28,482 nt of DNA, taken from positions 210,001 through 238,482 of the forward strand of contig CAXKVR010000097.1 of NCBI GenBank assembly GCA_964058845.1, read 5' to 3'. Under the pieces are notes generated by a model. The model saw only the letters and a list, made by a program, of their open reading frames with translations, did not search any database and was not told the DNA's origin. Origin of the DNA: Carex sylvatica (lineage: Eukaryota > Streptophyta > Magnoliopsida > Poales > Cyperaceae). The stretch's first letter is position 1. Every line of letters begins with the position of its first letter. Made by a program: the position numbers and the translations under genes. Below, in pieces: positions 1 to 9,875 of this stretch.

Positions 1-619
1 TCCAGCAAATTTCTACAAAAAATTTTGTGGATCCATATTGATGGGTTCTCATTTTTGAAAAAGTGAATTCTCACTCCTGTTAAATTCCATCCAGTGTAAT
101 CGCGTGACATCCAAACATGCTCGTAATGGTTTCTGTTGAACGAAAATTGGTGGCTTCATCCCACTTTCAAAAAAAATAATTTAGAAAATCAAATTTCAGA
201 TAAGTCTAAAAGTTATATTGTATGACAGGATTACCTTTTCTAAATATATAATAGCATCTTCACATGTAAAATTTACTGTTCATCCAAGCAAATTTTTAAT
301 AAACTCTCTATAATTTGTCCACATCTTTTTCACCGCCATCATGTAAAATAAAAATTGGTTTGGTGTCAAATTTAGAGAAATAACTCATTTTCTTCATAGA
401 AAATTATAGTGTTTAAGTGGGTTTATGGAGATAGTTATCAGAATAAAAATAAATGAAAAGAAAAAGGTAAAAAGATGAAAGAAAGGAAACACAAAAAAAA
501 GAACACCAATAATGCAGTTCATAATACTTTCTTACCACACGTCCTACCAGCTTTTATTTGAATAAAGAAAGAAAACAACACTTAAGCCCAACTAGAGAAA
601 CTAAATGGATTGCATCAAC
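1..619. other. AT-rich intergenic DNA, no gene seen
   Basis: No coding signal is visible on either strand. Two stretches are old repeats of sequence elsewhere in the window. About 230-420 resembles about 12465-12660: both carry a TTCACATGTA start, then TTCATCCA, then a GGTGTCAA block. About 411-490 resembles 4385-4460 (shared AGATAGTTATCAGAATAAAA). Homology to the second cassette copy becomes clear from about 500 and continues into the CLASSY fragment. Confidence 0.6.
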
Positions 620-1790
620 TCATGATGTCAACCCATAAGAGTACATCGAACTATTTAATATCCACAAGGATCCCGAACGGGGTTTCAAACCCGTGACCCC
701 CGAGTACATCGGGCTTAAACAGGGGCAAGTTTGGTTGTAAGTATAGACAATATTCGATTCGGTACGTGGGTAATATATCTTGGAAAACATGTCTTGTAGA
801 TTCCGATGTGAGGTCATAGTTGACAGTATCTTATCCTGTGCCACCAACTCAGATGACTGGTTTTCTTCGGCCTTATTCAGAGTATTTCTCACAGTATTCA
901 AATCTATCTCAGGTGCGAAAACGAGCTTCGACAAATGATCCTTCTCAGCTTGCCTGTCATACTTGTCTACCTCACTTCTACCAGATGTTATTAAATTGTA
1001 GGTATAAACAAATTTTCTTTGGCCAATGCGGTATGCCCGGCTGATGGCTTGCCGACCCACTGCCGGGTTCCAAACCACATCCAATAGCACAACTCTTGAT
1101 GCACCCGTTAAGCTTATTCCCTCGCAACAGGCTCTTGTTGATGCAAGCAAAACCCTAGCATCACTATCTGGGTCATTGAAGATATCAATTGAGGCTTGAC
1201 GGTATCTAGGTAGAATCTTACCGTCCATTTGTAGAATCTCCGTCCCTTCTCTCCATTGGAAGAGATTTATGAGGTGTGTCCTTATGAGCAATAGGGGTTC
1301 AATGAATTGACTAAAAATCAAGACCTTCTCCTTCAAGGCCTCACATAGACGTACAACCTCTATAACAAATTTTGTTTTTACCCCTTCGTTTGGGTTTAAT
1401 CGATACTTTTGCAACTGTTGTTTGTCCACGAGCATAGCCTCTTCCTCTGTCAATTTTAAAGTTGCAACTAAGGAAGGATGAATTGAGGCCAAGGAAATAT
1501 TGTATTCAGTTTCAAAATAACAACCTGTACCAATGCTCTCCACTTTCTTAATAACATCCTTCTGGAACGAACTGGAGCTGAGAATAATAACGCACTCCCT
1601 TAACCCAGGTAGGGTTCGGAGAATATTCCCAGTGAGTATATTCACAAAGGGTTTCAAAATTGCTCTAACCTCTTCGGCAGTATCATCTATTACATTACTA
1701 GTGATTGAATTCCAGATTCCTTTACCTTCATAAGGATCAATAGGTTGATGCCGGCCTCTTTTTGGCCGTTTGATCAAGAATCTTTTGGCA
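620..1790 (-). pseudogene. CLSY: CLASSY3/4-like SNF2 helicase, C-terminal fragment (copy 1)
   Basis: Intact CLASSY proteins are SNF2-family remodelers that recruit RNA polymerase IV to RNA-directed DNA methylation loci in the nucleus. Here about 385 codons remain open, covering only the linker and the second helicase lobe. Visible parts are a VLIFSQF block (reading-frame residues 152-158), an RVLLASTRACCEGISL block (208-223), ASRVVLLDVVWNP (226-238) and motif VI QAISRAYRIGQ (243-253). The ATPase lobe with the Walker A and DEAH-type motifs is absent. On the minus strand the frame meets a stop just before the coding-like part, and the sequence then passes into a broken MITE, so there is no natural start. 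The C-terminal tail differs from copy 2 because about 14 bases are missing near 735, which changes the frame and the stop. The fragment is recognised from the family's motif wording. It could be transcribed but is unlikely to make an active remodeler. Confidence 0.82.
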
Positions 1791-1820
1791 AACTGAGGCT
1801 GGCTTCTCTGATTTTACCTT

Positions 1821-2021
1821 CACTTGATCTAAAAATCCTAGACCATTCAATAGTGATTTTATATCCATCCAAAAAAAAAGCAAAAATATTCTAAATAATT
1901 TAAAATTTACTATGTGGGTACATTTTCTTATGAAGATCATGCTAAACTATTCAGATCAAAGATATTAATTCATAGTATGGATCAATCCGCGCTATGCATA
2001 GTACCATAGCCTCACTCAACT
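1821..2021. mobile_element. Half of a MITE, left part lost (copy 1)
   Basis: This stretch matches the right half of the complete element at 24537-24923, including the terminal GCTATGCATAGTACCATAGC block. It is followed at 2022-2030 by the same GAGGGTTCT 9-mer that flanks the complete element. The left half and left flank are missing. At about 1820 the sequence switches directly to the CLASSY fragment. Confidence 0.75.
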
Positions 2022-2104
2022 GAGGGTTCTTCTTCATTTCCCTCACAAAGGGTGTATATGTCTGAGTAAGAGAGAGAGAGACCTGGCCATGGGGGTGGGC
2101 ATGT

Positions 2105-3003
2105 TTACGACTTATATTGCAATGATATGTGCAGCTCTGGGCTATTTTGACCAGATTTGACCGGTTCAGCCGACTGATTCGCCAGGGGAAACGAACTTTT
2201 TATTACTTCTCCTGTCATGACCTTTTCAACTGGTACTGAGGCAATACCAATCAATTGCGCACCGAACAAGTCGTTATCTTATACCTAACAATATGTAGAG
2301 AGAAATATGATTAACTAAGGATTACAGCTGGATTTGGAGTTCCTGTCAAACAATAAATGAAAAAACAAGGAAATTTTATCTCTCTGGTACAGTACCACTA
2401 CCAGACAAGGTACCAATATCCATACTGATACTGGTGGAATATATATTGAACAGTGGTCAGCTTTCTATTTTGCTTTCAGTGTTTACTTGATTTTTATTTA
2501 TTACAGGAGCAACAAAAAACAACCGATTCTAGTTAATTTAATGCATGCAAAAATTTGTACCAGTGCTTTAATTCTTTACCTGAAATTCAACCGTAGCAGT
2601 GGGATGTGCCACATTAACAACAAAATCCTCCTCCCATTTTGGGTTCTTGGAGTTTGGTATAACTCGGGTCTGTGCTACAGTTGCACCCGATAAGCAAAAA
2701 GATACTTACAGGTCACTGGTAATAATATTGTGGACCCCACCTCGCTTCTTTCTGGGTAACATGCAAGAGGGGTTGCATCCGGAAAAGCACCACCTCATCC
2801 TCTCTGACATTATATCCATGTTTGGTAGGGATCGCGCTTCATGAATCCATATGTCAAGGTCACCATGCAAGACCTTAATGTAAGTAACTGTACAAATTTT
2901 TGAGCTTGTACTGGCATCTGTAAAAGTTTTGGCACTGGGACATGGGGTGTGGCTGTTTGGGGTCTTGTCAGATTCTTGGATTTCTCATTAAATCGATCGA
3001 CAT
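2105..3003 (-). pseudogene. PLD: Phospholipase D (delta-like) N-terminal C2 fragment (copy 1)
   Basis: Plant PLD hydrolyses membrane phospholipids to phosphatidic acid, and its N-terminal C2 domain binds calcium and lipid. The exon 1 remnant (3003-2580) reads LHGDLDIWIHEARSLPNMD, SERMR, then GVHNIITSD, a stop, and CLSGATVAQTR and NVAHPTATVEFQ. A GT donor follows at 2579. Exon 2 starts at 2284 after a TAG acceptor and gives DNDLFGAQLIGIASVPVEKV, then ELHISLQYKS. Lesions are a 2-base deletion shortly after the ATG (compared with copy 2), TAA in place of the expected Tyr after ITSDL, and TAA as the second codon of exon 2. The catalytic HKD domains are absent. Introns are retained, so this is a DNA-level fragment and not a retrocopy. 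The delta assignment is from memory of the family; PLD itself is secure. Confidence 0.83.
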
Positions 3004-5454
3004 GGTGTCAGAACTATGTTGTTAAATTGTACAGAAGATACTAATGATAGAGATTTTTAATTGCAGCTTTTTATAAATTTTTTGCTGGTTATGGGGTTAG
3101 GGAGTGAAGATTGCATTAACTCTGCATAGCCAGCAATGAAGATACCTAGAAGTTCAAAATGTGTTTACTCAATAACATGGCGTAATCATCCGATCAAATA
3201 TATATGACCCGTCTGGTAAGAAAATGATGTATTAGAGCAATTTTCTTTTCTTTTTTTTGTTTTTATAAAAGAAAGAGTAAATGATAATCTTTTACTTTTA
3301 AAAGGCATGCTAGTTAGGCTCACTTTTAATGAAAAAAATATATTAATAAGAAATCAAAGTTCTTCATTTGCTGAATTGGATCAACGAAATCAAAGGAAAA
3401 CAAAACTGATAGCTGAAATCAGAATACCAGATATAACAATCAAACAAGAAAACTGGTTTCTTCATCCCTCATCAGTTTCCGAACATATATAAGATTAAAC
3501 AAGAAAAAAAAAATTCTTCAAAATAAGACCAATAATAAAGAAGAAATTGGAAGTGCAAAAGGAAAATGGGTTTAAATCAATCACCTTCATTAAAGGAGTG
3601 CTGACTTGCAGAGAAAATTGAAAATTTAAGTTGGGATGATAATTTTTTTTTCTGTTCTTACTGTTATTTTCTTGAGGTTAAAAGACCATCCCTGCATAAT
3701 CTGCCAGCATGAGTCGGTGAACTTTTTGTTTGCACCTGGAGCAATAAAAAATTATAGACCCCAAAAATGGAATATTTAAAAAAATTCTAAAAAGGAATTT
3801 TTCAATCTTCTCTTTTTCTATTTTTACTTATCCAAGACATCAGTCCTGAATTATAAGAAAGTTTTACCTGTACAAACAATGCAATTATGTTTGTAATTTA
3901 TTAATGACCAGTGTAATTTAATTTGTCAGGTACATTTTTGAATTGTGTTTCCTCTATATATTTTGTCTTAGTTATGAAATCGCACATTAAATATTAGGAA
4001 TAATTTTCTATTTACTCTTCACTTATTTATCTTATTCACCTTTCAGCTTTTGCAACTATTTCTTATTTATCCATGTAGTAAATTTCATATTAATTCTAGT
4101 TAAATTATTAAAAAAAAAATCTTATTTACCACTAATTAAGATTATCAAACTAAAAAATTTCTTTTCTAAAATTACCGCTTCTAGCATAGAAAGTCAAAAT
4201 TACATTTCTTTCATTATTTTTTTTTCCCACCAACTTTAAATTAATCAAATCTGCTCATCCTAAGTCGCTGTCTCAGCAATTTCAGACACTCCCTCAATCC
4301 GGAATGAGCAACAATGCTCAGATTTTACACAATAATCCAAAACTAAGACCGGAATCTTGAAATTAGCAACAATGGTCAGATTGTTTAAGGAGTGAGTTTA
4401 TTGAGATAGTTATCAGAATAAAAAAAATGAAAAAGAAAAACTCTAAATGATGAAAACGAAAAGAAAATATAAAATAGAGCAACTGACAAATGATGATGCA
4501 AGAAATAGATCTACAAAACATCAGTTATAATCCAAACACAATACCCACTCGCTACACGGAATTATACAACTGAAAATTATGTAGGTTAATGATAAAAAGT
4601 ACCAAATTTCATTTCAGCTAGCATTTCCTTTGTTACATTTTTCCCCCAAAAACATTAAAATACAATGCCTAACTAAAAAAAAGATTAAAACGAGCATGCA
4701 CAAACAAAAATGCATTATTTTCTTATCTTTGTATTCCGCATCTTCTCTAGTTTTTTAGTCACGTGGGAAATAAAAGATACCAAAACAAATAGAATGTTGT
4801 TTTTTTTCTTATAACATGCATGCTTGTCTAATGCATTTTACTTAATAGTAAAAAGGAAAACAATTTTATAAAGCACCGAGACAAACTGGGCTATACATAT
4901 CAATACAAACCTGATCAAGTTCGATACGGTTTTAATTATCTGAGTAAGAGCCACACATAAGCCCAAATATAAGAAGGAAAAGTCTTATGGAGAAATGAAA
5001 ATTTTATTCAGGTGCGCAATTGTTGAAGCTTTTGGGACCGATAATAAAATCCGAGGTAGTCACTACCTGGTTTTCAAAAAAAAAAAAAACGAGGGGAAAA
5101 ATTGCAAAATTACCAATAAGTTTCTTGGGCACTCAGCAATGGTAGCATGCCTGCATCTTCTGATTGGGTATGAAATATGAAATACCCACTTTTCTAGGGT
5201 TCTTTCTGGAATAATCTAAATTTTTGGTGTTCTTTTCCAGCACAACGTCTATCCTTGAGAACAAAAGAAAAAAAAAAACAATAATTTGGTGTATGTTTAC
5301 AGGTAACAAGGCAAAAATAAATTGTCCTCACATGTCCAAACAGAATATCAAGAAGTAATTTATTCTCAAAAATTACTCAATGATTTGTCGTGAGGCATAA
5401 CTGATAAGTGATATAGTTTATGCTATTTCTTTATGTATTAATTATAGAATTACT
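3004..5454. other. Duplicated intergenic segment upstream of the PLD fragment
   Basis: No gene is recognised. The whole stretch recurs at about 25887-28204 with high identity and several indels. About 3075-3265 is present only here. About 3935-4100 is missing from copy 2. Copy 2 has about 180 extra bases at about 27137-27325. The part at 3290-3610 lies just upstream of the PLD start on the minus strand and may be its former promoter or leader, which is inference. Small open frames at 3307-3492 and 4995-5180 show no family resemblance. Confidence 0.6.
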
Positions 5455-5638
5455 GTGGTGGGCCCACCTAATTTTGCTTTTAAGACAAAAATTTCGAGAT
5501 TTTCACATCCTGAATTCCTGATGGGCGTGGGGCGTGGGGCGTGGGCTCACCTAATGAAATAGAAAAAGAAAAAGAAAACATAAATTAAGAAAAGGATCAA
5601 CAATAATGCGGTTTGCTGCTAGGTCGCACCTAATGAAA
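5455..5638. repeat. Recurrent block, copy 1
   Basis: The block begins near GTGGTGGGCCCACCTAATTT and ends near GCGGTTTGCTGC. It is repeated at 28205-28368 and, more diverged, at about 11505-11650. It carries a threefold GGGCGTG heptamer (5523-5543) that is present once at most in the other copies. No coding function is seen. Confidence 0.7.
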
Positions 5639-5734
5639 TTTTTATTAAATAAAAAAAATAAAGAATTTAAAAAACTATCCAGCTTTTCGAGTTATTTCGA
5701 AATCTATCCAAACCACAATTTTTTTTCAAAACTC
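5639..5734 (-). repeat. Repeat E fused to the broken CNL
   Basis: On the minus strand this reads from GAGTTTTG through TTTGGATAGATTTCGAAATA and AAGCTGGATAGTTTTT to TTTAATAAAAATT. The same module lies at 28369-28482 (same orientation) and 14227-14340 (opposite orientation). It replaces the rest of CNL exon 2 at 5735. The junction GGGGGAG/GAGTTTTG has a short overlap of shared bases with the AAAAGGAGTTTTG seen at about 14165-14177. Confidence 0.75.
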
Positions 5735-6608
5735 CTCCCCCTTCTAGGTCGTTTGGAAGGAGAGGCTTGACTTGCTCTATTATCTTTCTCAAAATATCCA
5801 TTAGATTGAACTCTTGAGAGATAGCTACCCATATGTGAACATCAAACTGTCTCTTAACATCATTGCTGTAGAAAAAGAAGTAGATGGTCATCACTTTTTG
5901 AAAGATTGAAATATCATATTATTAATTAATTATTGACATTGTTGCTTCATATAATCATATTTACCTATTGTACACTTTTCGAGCAAGAGTGGTTTTGCCG
6001 AGCCCACCAGGTCCCACAATGGAGATGATAGCACGCCTTTTGGTGCTTGTGCAAAGTAACTGTTTTACAATGTTGTCCCTGTGAGGATCGAAGCCAACAA
6101 CATTAGGATCATCAATGTCAGGTACTATAAGGGGCCTGACCGGTAGCTTCGGCCGCTCTCCACTGCCTTCACCCGAAAAGGTTATTTCATATTTCTCTCT
6201 ACTTTGTATGATATCCTGAATTCGTGCCAGGATCTCATTCATCTCACTGGCAAGGTTGTGCAAAGCTGGGAGCCTTTTGCGCCTGCTCCACATCTTTTTA
6301 GCAGTACCAACAATTCGAGAACATCCTCTCGGGAGCTCTTTCGAAGGGTTTTCGGGAGCCTTCAAGAAATGGGCATTGTCAATAACATCTTCTATGTCGT
6401 AAGCAACATCTCTGACCTCATGGACCCAATTTTTCTACCTCTCATTTAAGGTCTGCATCATGTCGGCATCCTTGAGAAAAGATTGGATTCGACTAAGCTC
6501 ACGACTCAATGTTTCCACTTGCTTGCCGACACCTTGTATTTGTAGAACCTCTTTAACAACAGCATCCGACAACTTCTCCAAAACAAAAGTAACTATCCCT
6601 TCGGCCAT
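5735..6608 (-). pseudogene. Truncated CNL resistance gene (CC plus start of NB-ARC)
   Basis: This is a close paralogue of the intact CNL at 14771-20231. Coordinates align with a constant offset of 13623 and no indel. By eye there are about 11 mismatches in the 648 bases of exon 1. It keeps the MAEG start, the P-loop GPGGLGKTTLA, intron 1 (GTAAATA donor, TTTTTCTACAG acceptor) and the RNBS-A block FDVHIWVAISQEF. Two lesions break it. Codon 58 is TAG (plus-strand CTA at 6435-6437) where the intact copy has CAG. The gene also stops after about residue 258, before kinase-2, where it joins repeat E and reads about 22 foreign residues to a stop. No kinase-2, GLPL, MHD or LRR remains. A restart inside exon 1 could give at most a short CC/NB piece. 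Confidence 0.93.
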
Positions 6609-6885
6609 CTTTCAAGTTGCTTCGTCAATTCTTGGCCGTGCAAACTGGGTGATCAATTGTACCAATAAATTCGAGTAAGAATAGTGTTTTGACAAATAAG
6701 GGGAAAGAAATTAAACAACCATTAATTATTCTTGGCCATGCATACTGGTAACATACGGAACTGTATATACTGGTTAACTTGTAAGGCTCCAACAATTAAT
6801 ATGGTACTAACTCAACATCATACTAATTAACAGACAGCTAGAGAGAGCGAATGAGCTATTAATTAGTGGGTCTTTTGCTAACAGC
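6609..6885 (-). promoter_or_regulatory. 5' flank of the truncated CNL
   Basis: This stretch is homologous to 20232-20493, upstream of the intact CNL, and ends sharply after the shared AATTAGTGGGTCTT. It probably holds the promoter and leader because both copies retain it. I see no confident TATA box, and no W-box of the TTGACC/T form. Confidence 0.5.
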
Positions 6886-8284
6886 GACACGCGCGTTTAT
6901 AAGATTTCTCAAATATAAATAATTATTCTCTTGTTAGGACTATGGATTTATAGGATGACTCACATCTTGTTCTATATGAATTTTGGTTTATCCAATAATA
7001 TAATACTTCGGTTAACAAACGGTGTGATTTGATGACCAAACTGATCAATTTTATCCAAAAATAAATAACTTTTTTATTATTACATTTATGCAATTAATGG
7101 ACAATATGTACGTTTATCAATATCGTTTTTTATCAAAAAAAATAATTATAAAAAGTAATTTGTCAAAAAAATTATGTTAAGATAAAATATTACACTTAAA
7201 TAATCCACTAATATAATATCATACAAGCATTATAACTAAAACATTTTTTTTTACTGTCAAAAGCTCTACGACCTAGCTGAACATCTCGTTATAGTCTGTG
7301 TATTGAAATATAAAGAGGATATTGTTGTACTGATTGAAATAATAAAGGCATTAATATGTTAACAATCAAATTTGTGCTGATATTACTAAAATAAATAAAA
7401 CTTATTTAATATTAAATAAAATAATAATAAACTAACTAATATTTACAGGAGAAATACTTCTTTTTAATTTCAACATTTATATTTTCATAACATTCGAATT
7501 TTTAGGTTAATCCCATACTCCCATCCCTTAATTTAGTAAAAAAAAAACAGTCGAGTGTCAACAGCCGTACACAGGACACCCTTGTCTCTATTGAGTATAA
7601 CATCACAAATTTACAACAATCCGTTTGGATCATTTATCTATATAAGAGATGACATGAAGATGGTCTACTGTGAAACAATTATATTGTCAAAATATAACTA
7701 CAGTACACCTCATGTACACCATGTCTATCTAACATTTTATAATCCTTTAAAGCTTCTCTCTTCTCCGAGTCGCATCTATTTTTCCCCAATTCTCTTCGAC
7801 ATCCATGGAAAAACACAAATTGGTTCGATTTAACTATCAAAACAGTTTAATTTAACTCTAAACGGAAGGGAATAGAGGAAATTTGGCCGATTGTTTCGAT
7901 ACATCACCGATTTTATCGTTTTTTTTACACATAACTCGCACAACCGAGTCAACTCGGGAAAAATTGGCTGGGCTCCGGCCGATTCCGTTCCGACTCGGCC
8001 GAGTCAACTCGTAATCGGCCGATTTTCCAAACCATTCCAGATCATGGTCTAAGTACATTTGTAAATAATAGACCTCATTTATCCGTCATCAAAATTTACA
8101 ACTAATTTTGAAACATTTTTACAATGAAGTACACGCTCTGTAAATAATAGACCACAATTAAATATACAATTAGGTAGGGCAATTAATAGGTAGGTCAAAT
8201 TAATTAAATGACATGAAAATTTTGTGAGTAATAAATAGGAGTCATACCTTAGTGAGTTTATTTCTTCAAATTCTTTGACGTTTG
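6886..8284. other. AT-rich intergenic DNA, no gene seen
   Basis: Long A/T runs dominate. About 7033-7070 (ACCAAACTGATCAATTTTAT) recurs at about 9225-9260. About 7880-8045 is a GC-richer island with repeated CGAGTCAACTCG and CGGCCGATT motifs, typical in look of transposon-derived DNA, but no ends were identified. The open frame over this island has no recognisable product. Confidence 0.5.
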
Positions 8285-9030
8285 AACATCTATTTGCTAT
8301 TATTCTGGGGGTAAAATGCTAAGTATGATTGCTATATATGCTAAAAGCTGGGATAGATGAGATGAGAAGTTTGCTGGATAACATATTAAGCTGGTTCATG
8401 AGCAAGCCTGGGATATATGAGATGAGAAGTTTACATATATGCTAAAAGCTGATGTTGTCCAAAGTTAGAGTTTATGGAAGCATAATTAATTAAAGTTGAG
8501 AAAGATACCAAAATAAATGGAGGGTGGGCCCAACTAATATTCTCCACAAGATATCAAAAATGAGTAGAGTTAAAATACATCATTGGTTTTGTGTCTTAAT
8601 CATACCCCATGTCTCTATCTTCGTTTACAAAGTTCAAACAGTCAATCCGAATCACTCAACATGATATACATATTAAAATGTGCTTAGAGATCAAATTTTA
8701 TATTTTTGAATTTTATTTTACTATTTTTTTAAATAGATACAAATTCACTGTTTTTGGATGGTTCAGATGCAGTGATTTTGTACTTATCTAAAAAAATAGT
8801 AAAAAAATTTCAAAAAATATATAAAATTTGGTCTCTAAACACATTTTAATATATATATCATGTTGAGCAATTCAAATTGACTGTTTGAACTTTGTAAACA
8901 GAGATAGAGACGTGAAGTATGATTGGAGCACAAAACCAATGGTGCATTTTAACCCTACCCATCAAAGATATCAGGTTCATAATTCGAAACACCGAACAGA
9001 GCAATACAAAATTATTCGATAATAATTTGT
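8285..9030. repeat. Dispersed block shared with 23233-23490, split by a MITE
   Basis: Shared strings include GGGATATATGAGATGAGAAG, GAGGGTGGGCCCAACTA and CGAAACACC followed by AGAGCAATACAAAATTATTC. In this copy the block is interrupted by the element at 8557-8964. The copy at 23 kb is uninterrupted. Part of the block is duplicated internally: GATATATGAGATGAGAAGTTT and the near-identical GATAGATGAGATGAGAAGTTT occur about 60 bases apart. Confidence 0.7.
8557..8964. mobile_element. Foldback MITE with 9-bp target-site duplication
   Basis: The two ends are inverted repeats over well more than 100 bases. The left end runs GAGTAGAGTTAAAATACATC, and the right end on the other strand GGGTAGGGTTAAAATGCACC. 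Both continue through ATTGGTTTTGTG and TTTACAAAGTTCAAACAGTC. The 9-mer AAGATATCA flanks both sides (8548-8556 and 8965-8973). The paralogous site at 23430-23437 has a single AGATATCA and no insert. The element is 408 bp with no transposase. A 9-bp duplication suggests a Mutator-like family. Confidence 0.87.
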
Positions 9031-9114
9031 AAACAAAATAACGTTACTATTTTCATTTTTTTTTGTACGTACGTACACATGTGAAAACAATGAATATGCA
9101 AACAACATAACTAA

Positions 9115-9230
9115 GAGGACGTCCTCCTTAGGATTCCTTTAGCTTAAATCCCTCTTAGTCCAGCCAAACAATCATTCCTTAGACCGTATGAACAGTGAGA
9201 AATTTATTGGCGAATGGATTGAGGACCAAA
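9115..9230. repeat. Block shared with 20487-20750
   Basis: Shared strings are TTTAATCCCTCTTAATCCAG (with small changes), CTTAGAC, and GTATGAACAGTGAGAAATTT followed by ATTGGCGAATGGAT. The 20-kb copy carries an extra 150 bases between CTTAGAC and GTATGAAC. Confidence 0.65.
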
Positions 9231-9875
9231 GTGATCAATTTTATCCGAAAATAAACACCTTGTTTTCAATTATTAATATTCTTCTCAATTATAATTACCA
9301 GATCGTTTTACTCAAAAAAAAATTACACCAATAAATAATAATAGAGTCCGGCTAGTATGGCATTGATATCACATCTCCTCTCTCAAGCACATCTGATGGT
9401 AAAGAGGCGATGACAAAAATGTTTTTTTATAGTAGTAGTGGTTGGTTCTCATAAATTAAAACAAGCCATGCAAGAAATTAAATTACTTTTATAAAAACTA
9501 AATCTTTCCGGCTGTTCCAGTATTCAATTATATTCAACAAAAATAAAATTATAATAACAATTTTTTTATTTAAGGTGGAAAGTCAAGCTACCTAATTATT
9601 TAATATCACTGTTTTTGTCACTTGATCAAAGATTAGTTCTTAATTAAGTAAGAAAAAATGAAAAAAGAAGGTAAGTACAAAATGCCCTATCTATTCCATA
9701 ATTCAGTTACATTCACCAAATGTTTCTTTGTTTTGTTTTGTTTTTTGTTTTGTTTTTTTTTTGTTTGAGGATTTTTGTTTTTAAATGCCCTAGCAGGTAG
9801 TGCCAGGTGTAAACTAACGGTCTAAATCATTCCGTCTGTTATAGGCCGGTCTTATATCAAAGGAAGCAAGTCACA
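9231..9875. other. No gene seen; T-rich low-complexity tract
   Basis: This is AT-rich sequence with a TTTTG-type low-complexity run at about 9724-9766. Nothing else was recognised. Confidence 0.5.

Noticed and set aside
670..715. A GGGTTTCAAACCCGTGACC string resembling a tRNA T-arm
   Set aside because: No anticodon arm, acceptor stem or A box could be placed around it, and copy 2 has diverged within it.
820..1044. Plus-strand open frames opposite the CLASSY fragment (also 1533-1733 and 23866-24135)
   Set aside because: They are antisense shadows of the helicase frame and have no family motifs.
2487..2844. Plus-strand frames present in both cassettes (25368-25725 in copy 2)
   Set aside because: They lie opposite the PLD exon 1 remnant; the minus-strand reading with C2 motifs explains the conservation.
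500..5640. Helitron or LTR-retrotransposon ends enclosing the PLD/CLASSY cassette
   Set aside because: I found no CTRR end with a hairpin, no TG...CA long terminal repeats, and no reverse transcriptase or Rep/helicase frames in the window.
6204..6678. Plus-strand open frames opposite CNL exon 1 (also 19827-20301, 18985-19167 and 15199-15668)
   Set aside because: They mirror the CNL coding strand; conservation between copies follows from the duplication.
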